Of a stretch of DNA of 64,000 bases, positions 10,367 to 18,485 are shown one piece after another. The stretch is taken from positions 62,001 through 126,000 of the forward strand of contig NZ_JALJVC010000001.1 in NCBI RefSeq assembly GCF_022967985.1, read 5' to 3'. A model generated the notes under the pieces. It ran no database searches. It was not told where the DNA came from and worked only from the letters and a program-made list of their open reading frames with translations. The stretch's first letter is position 1. Each line of letters begins with the position of its first letter. A program made the position numbers and the translations under genes. Source of the DNA: Acinetobacter lwoffii. Lineage in GTDB: Bacteria > Pseudomonadota > Gammaproteobacteria > Pseudomonadales > Moraxellaceae.

Positions 10367-10709
10367 ATTATGTATTGTTGAATGCCTATATCCATTTTTA
10401 AGGACACAGAGAAATGATGTTGATTTGTTTCTGAAAGCTCAATTTCATTCAGATCGCATTAAAATAATATGCTTTGTATATGGCTGATTTTAAGCGCAAT
10501 TCAGATAAAGGATTAATCAAGTCTGAATTTATCGAACACAGAATTTTTAAGCTCAAAATATTTCTATTCATTGAGCGAACTATATGTCATCGAATCAGCG
10601 CATTTACTGGATATCGATGCTTAAAAAAAATGAATTGAATCATGAGATGTACGCCATCTCGATAAGGTATTTGCCGCATTAAACCACTTTCAAATAAGGT
10701 CTGTTATTT
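10367..10709 (+). other. Upstream region of the TonB receptor gene
   Basis: About 340 bp without coding pattern. It holds a short inverted repeat (GAGATG/CATCTC, 10644-10660) about 50 bp before the receptor start, which could be an operator or a leader hairpin. No convincing Fur box was seen. Confidence 0.35.
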
Positions 10710-12884
10710 ATGTATCAAAGCCCGAAATTTCCATTCGTGAGATCGACCTTGTCATGCCTGATTGCTTGCGTAGGTCAGCATATTTATGCAGAAAATGACA
10801 TACAAGAAGTCCAAAGGTTAGACACGATTGTCATTCAAGCGACCCGTACCGATCGGGAGCGATTGACCACACCGGCGTCAGTGTATTATCTGAATCAAGA
10901 ACAAGATAACAGCCTGAATGTGAACCTTTCGGAAACATTAAAAGGCGTTCCAGGATTACAGTTAAATAATCGTGAAAACTATGCCCAAGACCTGCAAATT
11001 TCGATGCGAGGCTTTGGCGCACGCTCCAGTTTCGGTGTGCGTGGTGTGCGTTTATATGTGGATGGAATCCCTGCAACGATGCCGGATGGACAAGGACAAA
11101 CCTCGAATATTGATTTGAACAGTCTGGACCATATTGAAGTATTGGGTGGGGGATTTTCCTCGCTGTATGGTAACTCTTCCGGAGGGACGATTTTAACCAC
11201 CACGCGAGAGGGGCAAGGTGCTGACTCGATTGAACTGGGGCATTCTGCAGGGAGCCAGAACAAAGGGCAGACCAAGCTGGTTTTGCAAGGCGGTTCAGAA
11301 AATGCCAATGAACCAGCTTATATCATCAGCTCATCTTATTTTGATACCGACGGCTATCGGGAGCATAGCGGCGCGCATAAAATCCTGAGCAATGCCAAGC
11401 TAACCTGGGATCTGGAAGATGGTTCTAAAATCAACTGGATGAATAACTACGTTAAAATTGCTGCAGATGATCCAGGTGGTTTAACTCGTCCACAATGGGA
11501 AGCCAATCCGAAGCAAGTGGTTGGTAATGTCACCAAATACAATGCTCGTAAAGAAATTGAACAACTGCAAACAGGTTTGACCTGGAATAAGCCGATCAAT
11601 GACCAGCATGAACTGTATGGCATGGCCTACTGGGGACAGCGCGCAGTCACGCAATATCAGTCGATTCCAAAGTGTGCATATGAAGAAAATACTGATATTT
11701 GTAAACCTAATACAGTTCAACTAGCCCGAAATCATCCCGGTGGTGTCATTGATTTTGACCGTAATTTTTATGGGACAGATTTACGCTGGACGGGTAAAGA
11801 TATTCTACCAAATACTAAACTGATTGCAGGTGTCGCCGTAGATGCCATGACCGAAGACCGTAAAGGCTATCAAAACTTTTTAGGTGATCGCTTGGGAGTC
11901 AAAGGCGAACTGCGTCGAGATGAAGATAATACCCTGTGGAATTTAGATCCGTATTTGCAAGCTTCTTATCATTTTGCTCCCGATTGGACTTTAGATGCCG
12001 GCCTGCGCTATAGCAATGTGCATTTTAAATCAGAAGATCATTATATTACTGATGTGAATGGTGATAATTCAGGTAAAACCACTTATGATAAATTATTACC
12101 ATCCATGGCCTTAAGCTGGCAGATTTTACCTGAGCTGATGACTTATGCCAGTTATGCACAAGGCTTTGAAACGCCCACCTTTACCGAAATGTCTTATCCT
12201 GCAAATACTGCAGAACACCGGAGCTTTAGTTTAAAAGCAGCAGAAAGTGAAACGTATGAACTTGGCTTAAAATCTGCTAATCGTTTCGGTGATTTTACTG
12301 CTGCAGTATTCCATACCACGACTCAGGATGACATTGTTTCTGCAGGTAATGACAATGGTCGCTCTACTTTCCGTAATGCAGATCAAACTTTAAGAGAAGG
12401 TATTGAACTCTCCTGGAATAAAAGTTTATGGCGTGATCTCACTGCTCAAGCCAGCTATAGCTATATAGATGCAACTTTTGATGCTGATATTCCTGAAATT
12501 TTAAATCAGAATGGCAATATTGCAGTGTCGAGAGTTGAATCAGGAAACTATATTCCCGGTATTGCCAAAAATCAGGCATTTTTAAGTCTGGGCTGGAAAC
12601 CTGAAAATGGTTTGAGTGCAGGTTTGGATGTACGTTATTCAGATCGAATTTATGTCAATGATACCAATACTGAATATGCACCCAGCTATACTGTTGCTGG
12701 TGCCAATGTTGGCTATAAATGGAATATGAAAGACTGGTCTGTCAAAACTTTTGCACGTGTCGATAATCTTTTTGATAAAGACTATTCAGGTTCGGTGATT
12801 GTCAATGAAAGCAATAGCCGTTTCTTTGAGCCGGCAGAAGGGCGGAACTGGAGCGCTGGTTTGAGTGTGACAAAAGAATTTTAA
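10710..12884 (+). CDS. pqqU: TonB-dependent receptor of the PqqU/YncD type
   Basis: A 724-aa outer-membrane receptor. A signal peptide is followed by a TonB-box-like start (DTIVIQATRTD), a plug domain (ETLKGVPGLQLNNR, then RLYVDGIPATMPDGQGQ) and a 22-strand barrel ending in aromatic F. From memory, long stretches match E. coli YncD/PqqU, for example NYAQDLQ, TSNIDL, GELRRDE, RVDNLFDK and GSVIVNESN. PqqU takes up pyrroloquinoline quinone, the Gcd cofactor. Its place right after gcd supports that function here, though substrate is inferred. It starts at the ATG after an AAGGT site and has its own terminator. Confidence 0.88.
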   Translation: MYQSPKFPFVRSTLSCLIACVGQHIYAENDIQEVQRLDTIVIQATRTDRERLTTPASVYYLNQEQDNSLNVNLSETLKGVPGLQLNNRENYAQDLQISMRGFGARSSFGVRGVRLYVDGIPATMPDGQGQTSNIDLNSLDHIEVLGGGFSSLYGNSSGGTILTTTREGQGADSIELGHSAGSQNKGQTKLVLQGGSENANEPAYIISSSYFDTDGYREHSGAHKILSNAKLTWDLEDGSKINWMNNYVKIAADDPGGLTRPQWEANPKQVVGNVTKYNARKEIEQLQTGLTWNKPINDQHELYGMAYWGQRAVTQYQSIPKCAYEENTDICKPNTVQLARNHPGGVIDFDRNFYGTDLRWTGKDILPNTKLIAGVAVDAMTEDRKGYQNFLGDRLGVKGELRRDEDNTLWNLDPYLQASYHFAPDWTLDAGLRYSNVHFKSEDHYITDVNGDNSGKTTYDKLLPSMALSWQILPELMTYASYAQGFETPTFTEMSYPANTAEHRSFSLKAAESETYELGLKSANRFGDFTAAVFHTTTQDDIVSAGNDNGRSTFRNADQTLREGIELSWNKSLWRDLTAQASYSYIDATFDADIPEILNQNGNIAVSRVESGNYIPGIAKNQAFLSLGWKPENGLSAGLDVRYSDRIYVNDTNTEYAPSYTVAGANVGYKWNMKDWSVKTFARVDNLFDKDYSGSVIVNESNSRFFEPAEGRNWSAGLSVTKEF

Positions 12885-12920
12885 TTGAAATGGTTTATTG
12901 CTGCTAAATTTTCAAAATAA

Positions 12921-12949
12921 AAAATCCCGCTTTTTAAGCGTGATTTTTT
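12921..12949 (+). terminator. Terminator after the PqqU-like gene
   Basis: Stem CGCTT/AAGCG, extended by AAAT.C/G.ATTT pairs with one mismatch, ending in a T-run. Confidence 0.8.
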
Positions 12950-12994
12950 AATATTTAAGTTTTGAAAAGTTGATCAGCGGATTTGAGATAAAAC

Positions 12995-13164
12995 TAGATT
13001 GTCTGCTGATTCACCCGTTTTGATAATTCTTCAGCACTTTCGACCCGTTCAGAATATCGATCTGTGAGATCAGCAGACTGACCGCGAGTGAGGAGGGTGA
13101 ACTCGTAAAGTTCCTCTATCAGAAGTTGTTTTAGATATTTTTTCTGCTCCGCAGCGCGCAGCTT
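12995..13164 (-). pseudogene. Possible relic of a small gene (no start codon)
   Basis: A 56-codon minus-strand frame with protein-like, charged helical composition (KYLKQLLIEELYEFTLL, then DLTDRYSERVESAEELSKRV). It runs from an in-frame TAA at 13165-13167 to a TAG at 12995-12997 and has no ATG. It looks like the tail of a coding sequence whose front has been lost. I do not recognise the family. Confidence 0.3.
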
Positions 13165-13253
13165 TTAGCAAAGAAGACGGGGGAAATGATTATTGATGAA
13201 GCAGGAAAGCGGTTGAAATAAATCCCAGAATTGAAGACGATAAATCAGATCAT

Positions 13254-13282
13254 AAAAAAGCCACCGCAAGGGTGGCTTTTTA
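13254..13282. terminator. Bidirectional terminator, probably the original nrdB terminator
   Basis: Stem AAAAGCCACC/GGTGGCTTTT with a 5-nt loop and A/T runs on both sides. It lies only 35 bp outside the left end of the transposon. If the transposon and one target copy are removed, it falls about 45 bp after the nrdB stop codon, so the insertion has probably separated nrdB from it. Confidence 0.8.
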
Positions 13283-13317
13283 TTTAAAGTTAAAATCACA
13301 GATGTCGTGTCATTTTA

Positions 13318-13322
13318 AGCTA
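13318..13322. repeat. Left copy of the 5-bp target-site duplication (AGCTA)
   Basis: AGCTA directly precedes the left inverted repeat and recurs at 29177-29181 directly after the right inverted repeat. Five bp is the duplication size of Tn7-type transposition. Confidence 0.85.
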
Positions 13323-13455
13323 CGTCATGCGACACATTGTTTGTCATTTCGAGTTTATTAACTTCAATGACTTGAGTGTAGTTGCGACGCATAATGACAT
13401 TGATCAGCGACACAACCTATGTCATTTTTTGGATAAAACGACACAACCTATGACA
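13323..13455. repeat. Left transposon end with four TnsB-like binding repeats
   Basis: Repeats of one 18-bp pattern are at 13329-13346, 13384-13399 (shorter and diverged), 13407-13424 and 13438-13455. All are in the same orientation, with core CGACACA, then a variable CCTA/TTGT block, then TGTCA or TGACA. The outermost is part of the terminal inverted repeat. The last ends just before the stop of the NACHT gene. Confidence 0.82.
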
Positions 13456-13473
13456 ATTTTTGAAAATGTGTTT

Positions 13474-16400
13474 TCAAAGTCTTGTTCTATTGCAATCAAG
13501 AACTACTATATTAATTTTACCTTCCTGAGCTGGTCGACTATTTAATACCAGCATTTCTTGTAGTTGATGAGGGGTAGTAGGTTTGAGTTTACCTCTCCCT
13601 GGTGTTTTTAATTTTTTATTATCAGATCTCTCTCCAAACCAGAGTACTAGATAAATACCTCTACCTTCGGCTCTCCAATCAGTGGCATATAATTTATTAA
13701 GTTGATTGTCTGCTCCAGTCCAAAGGTTAGGGTGCCACTGACCTTTTATTTCAATTGGTAGACGAATTTTGCCTACAGCACAAGTGATGTCAACTTCTTT
13801 GTCACCTGATACATGTGCTTCAGGTTCATATGTGATTTTTTTCTCACCTTGGCGAAGTAAACCAATTAGATGATCTCGACATCGTTCTTCATCAAAAGGC
13901 TTACCTTGGTCATTGAAAAATCCACGCCAAGATTCAGCATCATCACTTATAATCTTTGCTTGGACAATACTTAGCTCATCTAATATGACAGTTTGTAGAT
14001 CAGAGATCGATTGGGGTTCATCATTATTTATGACTGCTTTGATTTCATTTATAGTAGGTGCCACATAAAGATGTTCGCTACGAATTAGTTTCTGCTCATA
14101 CTGTACTGTTTTAATTAAGTCTGTGTATTCGTCGAAAGATGATATTTTTAAACGCTCCATTGCTTTACAAGCTTCATCACTATAGTTTTTACCTAATAGT
14201 TTAATAAGCTGAACCATGAATTCAGAAGCATCCCAAGGATTTGTATCCCCAAATGTTCCTCCTATAGGTTGACCTACATTTGGCCATAATTTGCGGAAAG
14301 TTGTAATAATCCACTCAAGTTGATTGGTATCTAATAGATTTTTATAATGATTCTCTCTGTAGCGACCAGTTATTCTATCTCGTAAAGTCCAAATTAAACT
14401 TTTATCAATTGGTTGATTTCCTAGACTATTGATTGTTTCTTTGAAATTTATAAGTATGCTGACAGCTATCCAGTATTTTAGTCGTTCTTCATCAGCTAAT
14501 AAATCTAAGGAAGGAACAAGCTGTTTCAATTCTTCAAATTTTCCATTGTGTAGTAAACAATCAGCAAGTTCCTTTTCATCCTCGATATTAAGATTTTTAA
14601 ATTTACTCAACCAATTTGTTGCTAATTCAGTACCTAATTCAGCATATTCTGCTTTTCTCATAAATTGTGATAGCCCACCAATATGAGAGCATTGAGCGAT
14701 AAAGTATGGTTCATAAAAAGTTTGTATTGCTTCTTTGAAAATTCCTCTTTTTTGAAGTTCTTCAATAATATATGTATAAAGATTATTGATTCCAGCAATC
14801 TCATCATACCGACGATGTGATAGAAGAAGGTAAGCAGCTATTAGTCTTTCATTTGGTAGATCAAGAAAATATTTATTATTTCTAACACGTTCAGCTAATG
14901 CGACTAGTATAATATAACCTACTGGGTAGAATTGCCCTTGAGGCAAAATAATTGCAATATCTTGTGCACTAACATCAGGTGGATTCTTAACTAAGTTTGC
15001 TTCAAAGCCATCCATACATGCTTCAGAAATATCAGCTCCCACCCAATCAGATATGCGTTCATGTGGCGGTATTTCTTTACTAATATCAGTAAACTGACAT
15101 AAATAAACTTTGGCTGGTTTAAGTATTATTTCATATTCACCTTGGCGTAATCGGTCGATATTTGGAATATAAAATAATCTTTGCTTGGCTCTATCAGCAG
15201 TTTTTTTGACTTCGGTTTGTTTTTTGCGTTCAAGATATTTAATTTGCCAATTTTCTAATTCAACGACGGAAATTTGATTTAACCAATTTTGATCATTCTT
15301 GTTATTAAGAGTAAAGGGTAACGCAGCATCTCTTACTTCCTTGCCAATTTCACCATCATGTCGTATTAATTGAACAATGTCTTTCCAACGAGCATCTGTA
15401 GAATTTATTAAATATAATTGTTTAAGGATGAAAACTAGATCTTCAGGAGTAAGAGCTAAACCAGAAGATCGGCTTGAAAGATACATGCTTCTTTGCCAAA
15501 TATTTTCTTCAGATGGTAAATCTAGCAAAACCATATACTGTAATTTTTGCTTTGATTTGTAATCATTTTTTAAAAATGTTGCTAGCTTTTTAACATTTTC
15601 ATCTTGATATCCAAATACCTTCCCAAAAGGTTTTAGCCAACCCCATAGCTTTTTAGGAGTGATATCATAATTTTCTATAAATCTTAGAATTAATCGGTAT
15701 GCAAAATTTTTGGCTTCACTTTTAATTTCTGAATAATCATTTTTATCTAAAGTTTTAACTCCGATAATAAAAGAATTTAGGATATTTTCAATTTGTTCTA
15801 AAGGTAGATTTTCTTGTAAATACCACAATGGTCCGACAGTATTACTATTCATTTTTAAATATGAAATAGCTAGATGAGCAATTAAATCATCATTGGTTTT
15901 GTTGTAGCCAGTATCATCTAATAGCTCTATTGCTAATCTAATAGATGACTCATCACCTAATTGAAATAGGGACGTATATATACTAGGCCAATCTATAAAT
16001 TGTTCTTGAATAGCTAAAGATTCACCAGCTGATTTACGTATTGCAAATTCTATTTTGGAATCATTAATAAGGTTAGTTAATATTTGGATAAAATCATTTG
16101 GAAGTTGATATCCTTTAATAACATCTATTAGAAAAAGTCTAAAGCCAAAGGGAGTATCAGGTTGAATTATAATTTTCTGGATTTGAGATAAGATTATTGG
16201 CGTTGTGAAGGCTCGAATGCTATATCCATTTCTATTATAAAAGTTATAAAAACTAGGATTATTTTCAGCTAAATCTTGAATACTATTTAGTAGAGTCTGA
16301 GCTTGCTCTACTGTTATGGTTCCTACATCACCATATTCAAGAATACCTATAGGGTCTACTTTAATAATACTTGAGACTAAAGTAGGGTCACTCAGTAACC

Positions 16401-17415
16401 ATGAATGTAAACCACGTAAGTTACTCGGAACAAATTCATGACTATGGAACAAGGATAGAAGACGCTTACGTTTTCGGTTAGTATCAGCTAGTTTTACTAG
16501 CCATTTTGCTCCCAAGAACTCACCAATTCGACGATGAATGTAAGTAAAACGTTCTACGCCATTAGATCGAAAAAGGCGTGAGCCTAAAACTAGATCAATT
16601 TTTTCAGTGCCAGGAAGTTGTTTAACTTCACTTATTGGTAGTTCACCGTCAATTAAATTTATAATTGATTTTCTTGAAATAGCTTCATTACCTGTCAGGA
16701 TTAAACTGGCAAAAGCAGCTCCTGCTGCATCAAGTGAAACTTCGCTTGGCAGTTGTGCTTCAGATTTAGATTCCGAATGTTCTGCTCTTAAAATTTCTAT
16801 AGCTTGTTCAAATAATTGGGTTAAAGATTCAGGTAGTTGTCCCTGAATTGCAACTTTAGCAATTAAACTAAGAGTTTGAGGATTTCCTAGCAAATCATCC
16901 AGATTCTTAGCTGTAAAGTGAGTAATAATTTCTTGAGCTCTTTGGGTGCTAAAGTTTTGTTCAAGAAATATAGCCATATCATTTTGAGCAAAAGGATTTA
17001 AATGAAGTTCTAAAGGTGATTCTGAATATTGTTCTCTTATAGCTTGTATGCCTGTAGCACTTTTCCAATCTGCTGCACGGCAAGCTAAAATAAATTTTGG
17101 ATATCCTAAAAATTCAAGCTTTTGCAATACTCCATCTACGGCATCACCATCATTTTTTGAATTTACCTCATCGAGTGAATCAATAACTAATATGCTATTT
17201 TTACCAAGAAGAGGGCGGGGGTTAGCACGATTTAGTAATTGACGTGCAGTACAATATGCGTAATTTTCTAAGTTTCCTAGCCATTCTAAAAGGCTAGATT
17301 TCCCCATTCCCGCTTCACCTAAAATAACCAATGAATTAGTTATTTCAAGTATTTCATGTTGACTAATTTTTTTTTGAGTATCATCAAATTGATACCACAG
17401 AGTTCTCGGGATCAT
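13474..17415 (-). CDS. NACHT/STAND-like NTPase with C-terminal PD-(D/E)XK-like nuclease
   Basis: A 1313-aa transposon cargo protein. A P-loop GEAGMGKSS lies at residues 33-41 and a Walker B ILVIDSLDEV at 75-84, followed by a winged-helix-like region. About 800 residues of helical, solenoid-like sequence follow. The last ~115 residues contain EVD (1207-1209) and EIK (1222-1224) on predicted strands, the pattern of a PD-(D/E)XK nuclease. STAND NTPases of this kind often sense phage proteins and switch on an effector, so an anti-phage role is inferred. The NTPase is at the extreme N-terminus and the nuclease at the C-terminus, the reverse of typical Avs proteins. No Avs type could be assigned. 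It is divergent from a membrane protein gene. Confidence 0.72.
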   Translation of the reverse strand: MIPRTLWYQFDDTQKKISQHEILEITNSLVILGEAGMGKSSLLEWLGNLENYAYCTARQLLNRANPRPLLGKNSILVIDSLDEVNSKNDGDAVDGVLQKLEFLGYPKFILACRAADWKSATGIQAIREQYSESPLELHLNPFAQNDMAIFLEQNFSTQRAQEIITHFTAKNLDDLLGNPQTLSLIAKVAIQGQLPESLTQLFEQAIEILRAEHSESKSEAQLPSEVSLDAAGAAFASLILTGNEAISRKSIINLIDGELPISEVKQLPGTEKIDLVLGSRLFRSNGVERFTYIHRRIGEFLGAKWLVKLADTNRKRKRLLSLFHSHEFVPSNLRGLHSWLLSDPTLVSSIIKVDPIGILEYGDVGTITVEQAQTLLNSIQDLAENNPSFYNFYNRNGYSIRAFTTPIILSQIQKIIIQPDTPFGFRLFLIDVIKGYQLPNDFIQILTNLINDSKIEFAIRKSAGESLAIQEQFIDWPSIYTSLFQLGDESSIRLAIELLDDTGYNKTNDDLIAHLAISYLKMNSNTVGPLWYLQENLPLEQIENILNSFIIGVKTLDKNDYSEIKSEAKNFAYRLILRFIENYDITPKKLWGWLKPFGKVFGYQDENVKKLATFLKNDYKSKQKLQYMVLLDLPSEENIWQRSMYLSSRSSGLALTPEDLVFILKQLYLINSTDARWKDIVQLIRHDGEIGKEVRDAALPFTLNNKNDQNWLNQISVVELENWQIKYLERKKQTEVKKTADRAKQRLFYIPNIDRLRQGEYEIILKPAKVYLCQFTDISKEIPPHERISDWVGADISEACMDGFEANLVKNPPDVSAQDIAIILPQGQFYPVGYIILVALAERVRNNKYFLDLPNERLIAAYLLLSHRRYDEIAGINNLYTYIIEELQKRGIFKEAIQTFYEPYFIAQCSHIGGLSQFMRKAEYAELGTELATNWLSKFKNLNIEDEKELADCLLHNGKFEELKQLVPSLDLLADEERLKYWIAVSILINFKETINSLGNQPIDKSLIWTLRDRITGRYRENHYKNLLDTNQLEWIITTFRKLWPNVGQPIGGTFGDTNPWDASEFMVQLIKLLGKNYSDEACKAMERLKISSFDEYTDLIKTVQYEQKLIRSEHLYVAPTINEIKAVINNDEPQSISDLQTVILDELSIVQAKIISDDAESWRGFFNDQGKPFDEERCRDHLIGLLRQGEKKITYEPEAHVSGDKEVDITCAVGKIRLPIEIKGQWHPNLWTGADNQLNKLYATDWRAEGRGIYLVLWFGERSDNKKLKTPGRGKLKPTTPHQLQEMLVLNSRPAQEGKINIVVLDCNRTRL

Positions 17416-17524
17416 GATCTAAATTTAATAAATATTGTATAGTTAATAGACTTCTCATAATCTTAGCATGAATAGTTTGTTGATTAAAAAATTGATCTGA
17501 AAGGAAAATACAAATGGAGAATAA

Positions 17525-18460
17525 GTGAATTTTACTCTTTTTTTGTTGCAGAAAATTAAGCTACTTGTCGATAATAGTGGGTTTATTGCTAAATTTACTA
17601 TAGGTGCAGGTATATGTCTTATCCTTTTATATTTTTGGCATATTGATTACTTTCCTACGGACTTATCATTAGGCGATGGGCTTTTATTTTTCTTAATTAC
17701 TATAAAATTTTTATTTGTCTATGCATTTTTTTTGGGCGCACATTATGCACTAGGAAGTATTTTTATTTTTTTTATAAAAGTCGTTCGAAGTTTCTTCAAA
17801 TTTATATTTTCTTTTAGGTCCTTGAGCTTTATTAATTTAAGAAAATTTTTCTTGAAGAAATTTTATTTTAATAAGATTTTAGATACAACAGGGAAAAGTA
17901 TCTTTAAGTTTTTACTTTATTCTTTCGGTTTTGTTTTTGTTTTTGCTTTTTACAATGAAAAATCAATAAACTTATTGATAATGGTATTTTTAAGTATTCT
18001 TTTGAAAATATTTATTGATAAATTTATAGATGATTGGAGAGAGAATAATACAAAATTAAAAGAGGATGAAAATAGCAATAATAATATAAAGCTTTTGATG
18101 ATGATGCTTTATATTTTAATTTTCCCTAGCTCTGTATATATTTTTTATGCGGAAAAAACGAAGAATATTTTTATTAATATTGCACTAGGCTCTGTAAGGG
18201 AAGATGAAAAAAATAGCTTAATCTATATTAAAACAGGATTTAAAGACTTTTTTCCAGAATCAAAAATTGGGCAAAAAAAAGGTGAATATATTGAAATAAA
18301 AGGGGGTGAAATCCTTTTAAAAGGAGTTGGCAAGAATGCTTTAATTCAATATATAACTACAACCAAAGACCGGAATGGAAATGAAGTTAAAATAAAAGTT
18401 AAAGTTGAAGTTCCTAATGAGGCTCTATTAATTATAAGAAGATCCCAACATACGAACTAG
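17525..18460 (+). CDS. Predicted multi-pass membrane protein, unknown function
   Basis: A 311-aa cargo protein. About five to six hydrophobic helices lie in the first ~210 residues (for example IGAGICLILLYFW and LLFFLITIKFLFVYAFFLG). A charged loop (DDWRENNTKLKEDENSNNN) comes before the last helix, and a ~95-residue soluble C-terminal region contains repeated KGGE/KGVG and KVKVEV strands. It starts at a GTG with a GGAG site 6 nt upstream. Very AT-rich. It is divergent from the NACHT-nuclease gene with a 109-bp shared upstream region and converges on tniQ. I do not recognise the family; a partner or membrane-acting effector for the NACHT protein is possible. Confidence 0.6.
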   Translation: MNFTLFLLQKIKLLVDNSGFIAKFTIGAGICLILLYFWHIDYFPTDLSLGDGLLFFLITIKFLFVYAFFLGAHYALGSIFIFFIKVVRSFFKFIFSFRSLSFINLRKFFLKKFYFNKILDTTGKSIFKFLLYSFGFVFVFAFYNEKSINLLIMVFLSILLKIFIDKFIDDWRENNTKLKEDENSNNNIKLLMMMLYILIFPSSVYIFYAEKTKNIFINIALGSVREDEKNSLIYIKTGFKDFFPESKIGQKKGEYIEIKGGEILLKGVGKNALIQYITTTKDRNGNEVKIKVKVEVPNEALLIIRRSQHTN

Positions 18461-18485
18461 ATGGGATCTGAAGAACATCATCAAA

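Noticed and set aside
13329-13346. Transposon boundary at the TGCGACACA core
   Set aside because: Bases further out still match between the two ends as an inverted repeat, and only the outer boundary gives a clean AGCTA duplication.
18440-18469. Terminator between the membrane protein gene and tniQ
   Set aside because: AGATCCCA/TGGGATCT arms are present, but the loop is long (14 nt) and there is no T-run on either side.
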